Shown here: in pieces, positions 28,873-36,334 of the stretch
How the letters are laid out: each line of letters begins with the position of its first letter
How positions within the stretch are numbered: the first letter of the stretch is position 1
NCBI GenBank assembly: GCA_945904015.1
Contig: CAMDPK010000014.1
Location: 1 to 64,000 of the forward strand
Origin: Candidatus Kuenenia stuttgartensis
Lineage (GTDB): Bacteria; Planctomycetota; Planctomycetia; Planctomycetales; Planctomycetaceae
Length of the DNA: 64,000 nt
Reading direction: 5' to 3'
Translations under genes and position numbers: made by a program
The notes under the pieces: model-generated
What the model was told of the DNA's origin: nothing
The model's input: only the letters and a program-made list of their open reading frames with translations
Database searches by the model: none

Positions 28873-29265
28873 ATGTCGGATGGATACGCACCGCAGTACC
28901 TCGAAGGACTGCGGTTATTCAACGAGGAGGAATTCTTTGAAGCCCACGATGTCTGGGAAGAGTTGTGGTCCGAGTCGCTCGGCGACGAAAAGAAATTCCT
29001 GCAAGGGTTGATTCAGGCATCCGTTTCGCTGTTCCACTTCGGCAATGAGAACTTCGGCGGGGCGAGGAAGCTGTACGACTCGTGCCGACAGAAGCTCGAC
29101 CCGTATCGGCCGAGCTTCATGGGCATTGACCTCGCCACGTTCTTGACGGACTACCAACGCTGCTTCCAAGAGCTGCTCGACCACAAAGAAAAGTATCCCA
29201 CCGACATTCAGCTTCGGGACGAACTGGTCCCGAAGATCGCCTTCCCCGAGGACGCCGCGACATGA
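28873..29265 (+). CDS. DUF309 domain protein
   Basis: A 130-residue soluble helical protein with the DUF309 signature YLEGLRLFNEEEFFEAHDVWEELW and the second motif KKFLQGLIQASVSLFHFGN. The conserved His and Glu residues in EAHDVWEELW suggest a catalytic or ligand site, but no activity is established for the family. AAGGA eight bases upstream supports the start. The stop overlaps the start of the LON-domain gene by four bases (ATGA), so the two are coupled. Confidence 0.88.
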   Translation: MSDGYAPQYLEGLRLFNEEEFFEAHDVWEELWSESLGDEKKFLQGLIQASVSLFHFGNENFGGARKLYDSCRQKLDPYRPSFMGIDLATFLTDYQRCFQELLDHKEKYPTDIQLRDELVPKIAFPEDAAT

Positions 29266-29963
29266 GCGACACGTTTGACGTTCAAGACGAACTGAAGCTG
29301 TTTACTGGGCAGGCTCCGTTGTTTCCGCTGCCAAACGTGGTGCATCTCCCGCACACATGGCTGCCGCTGCACATCTTTGAGCCGCGTTACCGAGCGATGA
29401 TCGCCGATGCTTTGGACGGCGAACGATTGATTGCGATGGCTCTGCTGCGTCCGAATCAGGAGCTGATCTACGAGACTAAGTCTGCCAAGATTCATCCAGT
29501 CGTTTGTCTCGGCAGCATTGCTGTCGAAGAGAAATTGCCCGATGGCCGCTTCAATCTCGCGGTCCGCGGAGTGTGCCGAGCACGCATCGAGGCAGAACTC
29601 GACAACGACCAACCGTACCGCACGGCCAAGCTGACTTTGCTCCCCGACGTCTACCCGTCCGAGCCGACTATTGATCGTCGGCATCGCCAGCGAGAACTTC
29701 TGTCCGGAGCCACCGAAATCCTGCCGGAATTGCAATCCGATCCGCTGTTGCACCAGTTGCTCGACGCCGAACTGCCGCTCGGAGTGCTGTGCGATGTGCT
29801 CGGCCACTCGCTGGGTTTGAGCACGATCGACGCTCAATTGCTGCTGGAGGAAGCGGATGTCGATCTCCGCAGTGATCTCGTCTTGAATCACCTGCGGCAA
29901 CGACAGCGAAAAGCTGCGGCGGGAATCTCGACCGGTTTTCCGCCGGCGTTCAGTCGGAATTGA
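29262..29963 (+). CDS. LON substrate-binding domain protein
   Basis: A 233-residue cytoplasmic protein consisting only of a LON N-terminal (substrate-binding) domain: LFPLPNVVHLPHTWLPLHIFEPRYRAMIADAL is diagnostic, followed by VVCLGSIAVEEKLPDGRFNLAVRGVCRARI and a helical C-terminal bundle. There is no AAA+ or protease part, so it is one of the stand-alone LON-domain proteins whose role is unclear; they may deliver substrates or act with other partners. It is coupled to the DUF309 gene. Confidence 0.9.
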   Translation: MSDTFDVQDELKLFTGQAPLFPLPNVVHLPHTWLPLHIFEPRYRAMIADALDGERLIAMALLRPNQELIYETKSAKIHPVVCLGSIAVEEKLPDGRFNLAVRGVCRARIEAELDNDQPYRTAKLTLLPDVYPSEPTIDRRHRQRELLSGATEILPELQSDPLLHQLLDAELPLGVLCDVLGHSLGLSTIDAQLLLEEADVDLRSDLVLNHLRQRQRKAAAGISTGFPPAFSRN

Positions 29964-29970
29964 CGGCACA

Positions 29971-29998
29971 AAAAAAGGACGGGCAAGAGTGCCCGTCC
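29971..29998 (-). terminator. Intrinsic terminator made of a REP arm (minus strand)
   Basis: Hairpin 29977-29998 (GGACGGGCA, four-base loop, TGCCCGTCC) is followed on the minus strand by seven T residues (the A-run at 29970-29976). It lies about 40 bases behind the stop of the Tat-exported gene at 30038, so it should end that transcript. The hairpin is an arm of the gggcactcttgccc repeat family also seen at 24010-24076. Confidence 0.75.
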
Positions 29999-30037
29999 TC
30001 CTTGTTGCGTTCGTGAAGATCGCTGAAGGGGTTCGCT

Positions 30038-31612
30038 TTACCCGATGCCCAGCAACTTGCACGCTTCGTCGTAGCCCGGAGCGCGGAAGCCGTGCTTGTC
30101 CAAGCGGTCGTAGGCGAAGGAACTGGCCGTCACGCGAGCGAGAGCCGTCAGCTCACGCCACTTGAATGCCGAACGCATCGTGGCGAATTCTTCGCTGACC
30201 GTGCGGTAGTACTTCTCGGCGTGCAGGCGGCCGTCTTCGCTGATGGCGTACTTGAGCATCAGATCGAAGACGCCTCGCGGGGCGTGGCCGAGTTGGCCGT
30301 AGCGATGGACCGCCGCGCAGGCGAGCGTTTGGTTGTTCTCGCGGATCGCACCCTCGGCTTGCTTGAGGATTGCGGCGGGATCTTCGGTGGTGATCTTTTC
30401 GAGGTGGTCAGCGAACGGCAGCGGTTGCTTGTGCAAGTCGCTCCCTTGCCCGGCCGTGTGATAAGCGCCGACGATCAGGCTCGCGACTGCGTTGCGATGG
30501 TTGCTCGCCTTCGCAATATGCCGCCACGCATTTGCCGAGTCGGACGCATGCACGCCCTTCGAATCGCCGTGCGTACGAGCGGCAGAATCTCGCAAGAGCA
30601 GCGAATTCGCGGCCAGCGAGATCGCTTCACCCACGTCATCCGGAGAAACGCCTTCGGCGAGAGCGGCGGCGACGGCATCGGCGGCTCGTTCGCGGTTTGA
30701 GGTGACGATCGTGTTGCTCATGGATTCGACCCAAGCGTCATCCATGCGGCGAGTGCCGATCGGCTTCGAGACGAGTTGATACTGATCCAACAGCTTCGGC
30801 AGCACGTTGCGGATGTGCGAGATGCTGCTGACGCGAGCCTCGTGCGCCGGCTTGTCTCGGTCGCACTGGTACTTCTCGCTTTGGACGCAATACCGCACCG
30901 ACTGCCGCAGCAAGGTGTGAGCGTGCTCTATGCCGGTCACGTTGAGCGTGTCCCAGGCTCGCCACGCCAGCACGACACGATGCACATCGACCTCGTCCTG
31001 CATCGCGTATTGCAGATGATTGAACGCCTCACCCGGTTGACCCTTGGCGCTGATCGCCGCAAAGGCTTGCTCGGCCGCATCGAAATCGACCTTGCGAGAG
31101 CATTCGCGAACCGTTTCGCCGGTCGGAGCCGCACCGGCCGCCTCAGCAGCGGCGATCTGATGCAGAGTTTCGTGTTCGTGGTCCTGATGGCCCGAATCCT
31201 GAATCCGCCACGTATTGCGGTACAGCACCTTGAGCACCGGCAACGGCCGCTGAGCCTCCGGCAGTTCCTTCGACATGTGCCACGCCGGAACGAGCGCCAT
31301 GAAGGTGTGAAACCCGATGTAATCCTGGCCGCCGAACGCGCGAGCATTCGCCAAAGCCGCCGCCGCGACCAACGTCTTCAGTTCGGTCCCTTTCTGAATC
31401 TCCTTGACGACCACCGGCAACAGCTTGTCCGACGGAGTCTGCTGCATCAGCGACACGAGCGGCTCCAAACTGCCAAAATCCAGCCCCTTCGTGGCCTCGG
31501 CGGCCATTCCGGTCGCCAGCCCCATTTCGGAAGCCAGCGACGATCCCACGCTGGCGAGCAACATGCCCTTGCCCACATCGGCCATAAAATTACGACGGCT
31601 GGTCTGATTCAT
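30038..31612 (-). CDS. Tat-exported protein of unknown function
   Basis: A 524-residue protein with a twin-arginine signal (NQTSRRNFMADVGKGMLLAS) and AGGAG seven bases before the ATG at 31612. The mature part is helical and unusually rich in His (IGFHTFMALVPAWHM, GHQDHEHETLHQI, DVHRVVLAWRAWD, GVHASDSANAWRHIAKASNHRNA). The clusters could bind metal or haem, but I recognise no family and no CxxCH is present. It stands alone, with its own intrinsic terminator downstream. The repeated helical pattern (VVKEIQKGTELKTLVAAAALAN, AADAVAAALAEGVSPDDVGEAI) resembles two tandem halves, which suggests an internal duplication. Confidence 0.75.
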   Translation of the reverse strand: MNQTSRRNFMADVGKGMLLASVGSSLASEMGLATGMAAEATKGLDFGSLEPLVSLMQQTPSDKLLPVVVKEIQKGTELKTLVAAAALANARAFGGQDYIGFHTFMALVPAWHMSKELPEAQRPLPVLKVLYRNTWRIQDSGHQDHEHETLHQIAAAEAAGAAPTGETVRECSRKVDFDAAEQAFAAISAKGQPGEAFNHLQYAMQDEVDVHRVVLAWRAWDTLNVTGIEHAHTLLRQSVRYCVQSEKYQCDRDKPAHEARVSSISHIRNVLPKLLDQYQLVSKPIGTRRMDDAWVESMSNTIVTSNRERAADAVAAALAEGVSPDDVGEAISLAANSLLLRDSAARTHGDSKGVHASDSANAWRHIAKASNHRNAVASLIVGAYHTAGQGSDLHKQPLPFADHLEKITTEDPAAILKQAEGAIRENNQTLACAAVHRYGQLGHAPRGVFDLMLKYAISEDGRLHAEKYYRTVSEEFATMRSAFKWRELTALARVTASSFAYDRLDKHGFRAPGYDEACKLLGIG

Positions 31613-31721
31613 GGTTTGTCTCCTGGTCGAAAGAGTGCGGTTCGGACGCGAAAGAGAGTTTTGAGCGATTCTGCCCACCGTCCAAGTAACGCGGGGGCGT
31701 TACAGGTTTGGGAAAACTGAG

Positions 31722-32357
31722 CTATTCCACATCCCCCAATTGCCTTCGCAGGCGTTGCAGCACGCGCGATTTGGCGACTCGGATGGTGCCGGATTTCATG
31801 CCGAGTTCGTTGGCGGCTTCGGTGGCGGAGAGGCCATCGACGGTCACTCGCCAGAAGGCTTGCCAGGTTTTGGGATCGAAGTCGTGGCGGATTTTTTCCA
31901 GGCCGCGATGGAACAGCGCGAACTCCGCTAGCCGCTCGTCGTCTTCGCCGTCAGTTGGTTCGCCGTCGCTCGATTCTTCGGAGATGTGCTCCATCTGCAA
32001 TTGATTGCCAGAGCCGCCGATGGCGACAGGGTTGCGATTCAACCGACGGAAGTGGTCAGCCAGCTTGCTGCGCGTGACAGTTCGTAGCCAACCGCGAAAC
32101 GTGTCACCGGAACGATCTTTGCGGAAGCCGTTGATGCCAGTCACGACCGCACGGAAGACTTCTTGCACGACGTCAGGGATGTCTTGCTCGACGATGTTGG
32201 TCTTGCGGCACCAGAAGTAGACCAGCGGGGCGTACAGCTCGACCAATTCGTTCCAGGCAAGGTCGTCCCGATGGCGTGCCCGATCCAACAAGCTCGCGGA
32301 CGTCGGCAGCTTGTCGCCGGACGCTTCCGAAGAGTCGAGTTGTTGAGGCTGTGCCAT
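31722..32357 (-). CDS. ECF-type RNA polymerase sigma factor
   Basis: A 211-residue sigma-70 family protein of ECF type. Region 2 is visible at about 25-95 (LDRARHRDDLAWNELVELY, then EQDIPDVVQEVFRAV and FRGWLRTVTRSKLADHFRR) and region 4 near the C-terminus (GLSATEAANELGMKSGTIRVAKSRVLQRLRRQLG). Between them is an acidic linker (EESSDGEPTDGEDDE). The start MAQPQQLDSS at 32357 was chosen; the open frame extends far upstream but over the kinase. It is the last gene of the amidohydrolase-kinase run. Planctomycete ECF factors of this kind are commonly encoded beside Ser/Thr kinases instead of a classical anti-sigma factor, which fits here. Confidence 0.9.
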   Translation of the reverse strand: MAQPQQLDSSEASGDKLPTSASLLDRARHRDDLAWNELVELYAPLVYFWCRKTNIVEQDIPDVVQEVFRAVVTGINGFRKDRSGDTFRGWLRTVTRSKLADHFRRLNRNPVAIGGSGNQLQMEHISEESSDGEPTDGEDDERLAEFALFHRGLEKIRHDFDPKTWQAFWRVTVDGLSATEAANELGMKSGTIRVAKSRVLQRLRRQLGDVE

Positions 32358-32373
32358 TGGCTTACTCACGAAA

Positions 32374-32498
32374 GTAGCCCTCTCGCTCCGCGAGAGGATA
32401 GCCGAATGGGATGCGGCGCACATTGCGCGGCGGACTTCGAGGAACCATTCCGACCTGATTTTCCAACCGGCTTTCCTCTCGCGGAGCGAGAGGGCTAC
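32374..32498. repeat. REP/BIME-like element between kinase and sigma factor
   Basis: Arms 32374-32398 and 32475-32498 are inverted copies with GTAG feet and inner hairpin CTCTCGC-tcc-GCGAGAG; 76 bases separate them, the longest gap among the elements here. The CTAC foot at 32495-32498 includes the kinase stop codon, and the other arm ends just before the sigma factor start region. It occupies nearly the whole intergenic space and could set relative expression of kinase and sigma factor. Confidence 0.85.
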
Positions 32499-34417
32499 GT
32501 TGAACGCGAGCGAGATCGCATGGCCGCGATGATCGCGAAGCCGGTCAGCAAGAGCACCGCGCTGCCCATCACGACGAACGCGCTTTGCAGGCCGGCTTGA
32601 GTGCGCTCGACGTCCCGATCCAGCGGTCGCGTGATGAGCAACACTCCCACGAGTTCGTTTTCCTTCCAGTCCTTCTTGGGGCTTTGTTTGTGTGCGTTGT
32701 GGCACTTCACGCAGCTTTCTTTCATCAATTGGCCTCGCGCGTATTTCAGCGACGGGCGGCCGTCGATGGTCACGAACCGATGATATTCCAGTTGCTTCGG
32801 CAACGGCGGCTGCCGGGAGCGGTCGGTGAGGATTTTCAAAGCCTCGCGTTGAAAGTCGTCCTTCGGGCCGCCGTTGGCTCGGAAGGGATATTGGCTGTAA
32901 AGCCGGAACTGCAAGCCGGAGTCTCCCTGGCTCATGCGTTGAGCCGAATCGATCGTGAACGTCGCCGGCAGCGGCAGAGCGTTTCGCTTCATCGCGTACT
33001 CGTGCGTGACCGCGATGTCGCGCGTGTCGAGTCGAGTCAGCAAGTCGCTGTAGTACTCGTTGGTCTGTTCCATCATGTCGGCTTCCATGCGAGCGCTGTC
33101 GAGCGCCGTCTCTCGCACGAAGTACGACGAGAGATTCGCGAGATAGACGAACCCCGCCGCCGAGCCAATCGACACGGCTGCGAACAGCGCCGCCGCGACC
33201 GGATATCGCCGACACCAATGCCACAGCCGTTCGGCCGGACCGATGGGCCGAGCGGTGATCGGTTCGCCCGCCAGAAAGCGACGCAGGTCGGCCGCAAGTT
33301 GCGACGCTGTCTGGTAGCGCCGAGCGGGAGACTTCGACATCGCCTTCAGACAAATCGTCTCCAGGTTTTTGGGGACGTGCCGTTCCAATTGCCGAGGCGG
33401 ACGCGGATCGTCTTCGAGCACTTGCAGCAACAGCAGCCGGTGCGTCCCTTGAAACGGCCGCTCGCCGGTCAGCGCTTCGTACAACATCACGCCGAGGCTG
33501 TAGACATCGGTGCGAGCATCAACCGCGTGCAAATCTCCAGCCGCCTGTTCGGGAGACATGTAGGCCGGCGTGCCCATGACTCGGCCGTCCGACGTGATCG
33601 ACGGGTCACCGGAATCATCTCTTTTGGCCAAACCGAAGTCGGTGATGTGTGGTCGGCCGGACTTGTCGAGAATAATGTTCGACGGCTTGAGATCACGATG
33701 CACAATGCCGTGTTCATGAGCGTAATTGACGGCGTCAGCCAACTCGGCGACGAGCGCCGCTGACTCGCGGAATTCCAAGCGGCGTTGTTTGAGCCGCTCT
33801 TGCAGCGTGTCCCCCTCGACGTACTCAGTCACCAGAAAACAGACGCCGTCTTCGGAGTGCCCCGTGTCGAACAGCGACACAATCGCCGGATGCGTGAGTG
33901 CCGCCGCGCTGCGAGCTTCGCGCAAAAAGCGGCCAACTTCTTCTTCGCTGGCGAATGCACCGGCTCGCTGCACTTTGATCGCCACGATGCGGTCGAGCTC
34001 CACATCTCTCGCGCGAAACACATATCCGAACGAACCGACGCCCAACTCGCTGAGCAATTCAAACCGTCCCAGCCGACACGGACCTTCTTTCAACAGCCGC
34101 GCGAAATGCCGCCCCGAATCGAGCGACACTTCCGGTCGCTCGCCGAGCGGCAAACTGGTCACTGCGGTTCGCGCACTGGCGAGGACTGGCTCCGGAGTTT
34201 GTTCAAGATCGCCGGTCTGCGTTGCAGACCTGTGAGCCAACTTCGTGAGCAGTTCGTCGTCGTGCCCGTCGAGTTGATCGAACGACGCTTGGCAGTGCGA
34301 GCAATCCTCGACATGCCGTTCGATCCGCGCGAGCGACGGCGTCGAGAGCTTGCCGACCAGGAAGGCCGAAAGCTCTTGCTCGGTGGGACAAGTCAGCGGT
34401 TCGGCGGGTCGTGTCAC
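32495..34417 (-). CDS. Ser/Thr kinase with zinc-finger start and haem-c DUF3365 sensor
   Basis: A 640-residue membrane kinase from a GTG start. Residues 10-42 carry C10 and H35-x3-C39-x2-C42, the pattern of a zinc-binding anti-sigma-type (ZAS/zf-HC2) domain. The kinase domain starts near 117 (LLSELGVGSFGYVFRARD, VAIKVQ), with HRDLKPSNIIL, DFGLAK and GTPAYMSPEQ. A hydrophobic helix (VAAALFAAVSIGSAAGFVYL) leads to an extracytoplasmic DUF3365/Tll0287-like domain with a c-type haem motif CVKCH at about 567-571, closed by a second helix (FVVMGSAVLLLTGFAII). The layout implies redox or ligand sensing outside, kinase output inside. The start overlaps the upstream amidohydrolase by four bases; an ECF sigma factor follows. 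Confidence 0.9.
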   Translation of the reverse strand: MTRPAEPLTCPTEQELSAFLVGKLSTPSLARIERHVEDCSHCQASFDQLDGHDDELLTKLAHRSATQTGDLEQTPEPVLASARTAVTSLPLGERPEVSLDSGRHFARLLKEGPCRLGRFELLSELGVGSFGYVFRARDVELDRIVAIKVQRAGAFASEEEVGRFLREARSAAALTHPAIVSLFDTGHSEDGVCFLVTEYVEGDTLQERLKQRRLEFRESAALVAELADAVNYAHEHGIVHRDLKPSNIILDKSGRPHITDFGLAKRDDSGDPSITSDGRVMGTPAYMSPEQAAGDLHAVDARTDVYSLGVMLYEALTGERPFQGTHRLLLLQVLEDDPRPPRQLERHVPKNLETICLKAMSKSPARRYQTASQLAADLRRFLAGEPITARPIGPAERLWHWCRRYPVAAALFAAVSIGSAAGFVYLANLSSYFVRETALDSARMEADMMEQTNEYYSDLLTRLDTRDIAVTHEYAMKRNALPLPATFTIDSAQRMSQGDSGLQFRLYSQYPFRANGGPKDDFQREALKILTDRSRQPPLPKQLEYHRFVTIDGRPSLKYARGQLMKESCVKCHNAHKQSPKKDWKENELVGVLLITRPLDRDVERTQAGLQSAFVVMGSAVLLLTGFAIIAAMRSRSRST

Positions 34418-35178
34418 AACATCAGCCTTTCCGCGTTCGAGCTTCGAATCTGTTTGAGGATCGGTTCCGGCAAGCCGCTTTCGACCAGCTTGAGTTCCGC
34501 CGACTCAAAGTAAAACAGCGGCGAATGCGAGCCGAACAGCACACGCTCCGGTGAGACTTGTTCGATGAGCTTCGCGATTCCGGCCACGCTTTCGAGCATC
34601 GCGATGTCGAACCAGACTTGTCCGGCCTTGGCCACTTCCGCAGCCTTCAGGACCGGCAACGAGCGAAACGCATTCAGCAAGACGAGTCGCAGCTTCGGCA
34701 GCTTCGCGATGACTCCGGCCAGCGGCTTCGGATCGACGTGTGGAACAAGATGCAGAGCGTGCTGAGTCCGTTCGTCTTCCATCGACAACACCAGTTGCAC
34801 GATCAAGCCGCGATCTGCCGCGAGCGACAACAACTCGGCGAAGCGCGGATCGTCGAGCGTGTAGCCGTGATAGTTTGGATGCAGGCGAAGGCCCGGCATC
34901 TTGTGAGCTTCGTGGCAACGCCGCAGGTCGTCGTGCCAATCGGGCAGCACAGGATTGACGGTCCCGAATGGTTTCAAAAAGTCGCGGCCGAACTGCTGGC
35001 AAGTCTCAGCCAGCCGCTGATTCACCGCCGCGATGTCGCGATGGAACAGCCCGTCAAAGCTCCCGGCCCACGCCTGCGTCACTCCGCGAGCCTTGAGCTT
35101 GGCAACCAGCCGATCCGGTGCGTCGTCCACGAATCGCCGAAACGGCCAGCGTTCGAGGTTGATGTTGGTGTCGATCAT
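34414..35178 (-). CDS. Amidohydrolase-like TIM-barrel protein
   Basis: A 254-residue cytoplasmic protein of the amidohydrolase-2 (TatD-like/aminocarboxymuconate-decarboxylase-like) superfamily. It begins MIDTNINLERWPFRRF; where active family members have an HxH metal motif near the N-terminus this one has NIN, so metal binding at that site is probably lost. Later segments fit: GLRLHPNYHGY, RFAELLSLAADRGLIVQL, and ERVLFGSHSPLFYFESA at the place of the usual GSDxP/xxH motif. It is likely structural or regulatory, or uses a degenerate metal site. It overlaps the kinase gene by four bases, so its product may act with the kinase. Confidence 0.78.
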   Translation of the reverse strand: MIDTNINLERWPFRRFVDDAPDRLVAKLKARGVTQAWAGSFDGLFHRDIAAVNQRLAETCQQFGRDFLKPFGTVNPVLPDWHDDLRRCHEAHKMPGLRLHPNYHGYTLDDPRFAELLSLAADRGLIVQLVLSMEDERTQHALHLVPHVDPKPLAGVIAKLPKLRLVLLNAFRSLPVLKAAEVAKAGQVWFDIAMLESVAGIAKLIEQVSPERVLFGSHSPLFYFESAELKLVESGLPEPILKQIRSSNAERLML

Positions 35179-35197
35179 GTTGGCCTCGCGAATTGAT

Positions 35198-35307
35198 GAG
35201 TGCAAAGTGCAGAGTGCCGAGTGCAAATTGAAAAATGGAAGGGAGGCAAGCACGACTCATTCGTTTTGATTTTGCACTTTGCATTCTTCACTCTGCACTT
35301 TGCACTG
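35198..35307. repeat. Palindromic element, family gcaaagtgcagagtgc
   Basis: Left arm 35198-35227 and right arm 35271-35307 are inverted, imperfect copies built from GTGCAAA/GTGCAGA words. It separates the two amidohydrolase genes and lacks a GTAG foot at either end, apart from the GTAG at the stop codon of the upstream gene (35319-35322). Confidence 0.75.
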
Positions 35308-35318
35308 CGTTGAGACAG

Positions 35319-36107
35319 CTACTTCTTGGCACGTTGTGCCGCCTCGATCAGCCGCCGCAAGTTCTCTGAAAAGATCATTCGCTTCGCGTCTTCGGAAATG
35401 TCGGCCCCGAAGACCTTCGCCAGTTGTGAGGCGAAGCTGCGTCCCGCGCTGTCGCTGCCGTAGATGATCCGTTCGGGCCCGAGTTCGCGCACGGCCATCT
35501 CGGTGAAGCCGGCGGTTGGATCGGAACCGGCCAGCTCGATCGACACGTTCTTCAACGCTCGAATCGCGCGGATGCCCATTTCCCACTGGCCTCCGGCGTG
35601 GCCGCAAATGAAATGTGTTTGCGGATGTCGCCTCGCGAGCTCCACGAGATCCAGCGGCGTCGACTCGCCGGGGTACTGCGTGCCATCTTGCTTGAACCAA
35701 GTGTGCTGAAAGATGACGGCCTTGAGTTCGCTCGCCTTGCGGATGATCGCGTCGAGGTTGCGTTCGGAAGCCCGCTTCGCGACCCACAGCTTGATGCCGA
35801 CCATCGGGCCGCGCTTGATGCAGCGGTCCATCTCGGCGAGGCTGAACTCGACATGCTCGCCGCTGACGTAGCAGAAGCCGTGCGTCCGATTCGCCCAGTG
35901 CGACATTGCCTGCATGACGACATCGTTGTCGGTCTTGAGTTCTTCGGGCGTCGGCGTCTTCGACCAAGTGCTGCTGAAGAACAGACACAACCGCTCGATG
36001 CCGTGCCGGTCGGCGATTTCCAACAGCGTCGCCATTTTCTCTTCCGGCGTGCGACCGGCGACTCCGAGCAGATGGCAGTGCAAATCCCAGATGCGATATT
36101 GCGGCAT
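35319..36107 (-). CDS. Amidohydrolase family protein (metal motif intact)
   Basis: A 262-residue TIM-barrel hydrolase/decarboxylase-like protein. Unlike its neighbour it keeps the N-terminal metal motif HCH in MPQYRIWDLHCHLLGVAG. Further expected pieces are VGIKLWVAKR (Lys at the barrel strand), FQHTWFK, HFICGHAGG (His for metal) and ERIIYGSDSAGRSF with the Asp near the C-terminus. GAGGAAAA six bases before the ATG at 36107 supports the start. Substrate cannot be predicted. It is first in the minus-strand run amidohydrolase, amidohydrolase, kinase, sigma factor. Confidence 0.85.
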   Translation of the reverse strand: MPQYRIWDLHCHLLGVAGRTPEEKMATLLEIADRHGIERLCLFFSSTWSKTPTPEELKTDNDVVMQAMSHWANRTHGFCYVSGEHVEFSLAEMDRCIKRGPMVGIKLWVAKRASERNLDAIIRKASELKAVIFQHTWFKQDGTQYPGESTPLDLVELARRHPQTHFICGHAGGQWEMGIRAIRALKNVSIELAGSDPTAGFTEMAVRELGPERIIYGSDSAGRSFASQLAKVFGADISEDAKRMIFSENLRRLIEAAQRAKK

Positions 36108-36128
36108 GGTTTTCCTCGCATTGAGAAC

Positions 36129-36216
36129 AAAAACGGTATCACGGCCATCGGCTTTCGGCCAACGGCGACCGGCCGAAAGCCGTGAGCCGAAAGCCGATGG
36201 CCGTGATACCGTTTTT
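36129..36216. repeat. Long palindrome, family aacggtatcacggccatc
   Basis: Two exact inverted 31-base arms, 36129-36159 and 36186-36216, around a 26-base centre that itself contains pairs of ggccgaaagc/gctttcggcc. It lies between divergent genes, so it may sit in the promoter region of one of them. A related single arm is read in frame inside the rluD-like gene at 25548-25595. Confidence 0.88.
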
Positions 36217-36334
36217 CGTCGTTCACCAAATCGTCCAACTGCCCCTTGAAATCGGCCAGCTTGGATCACGACGATACGCACCCTCCGTTGATTTGCCCAC
36301 CGAACACCCCGCCTTCCATCCCACAAGTACGCCC

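Noticed and set aside
32358-33353. A long N-terminal extension of the ECF sigma factor frame
   Set aside because: It overlaps the kinase on the same strand and only becomes sigma-like after MAQPQQLDSS.
35260-35310. A direct-repeat array or origin-like iterons from GTGCAAA words
   Set aside because: The words form two inverted arms of one palindrome rather than evenly spaced direct repeats, and no replication gene is nearby.
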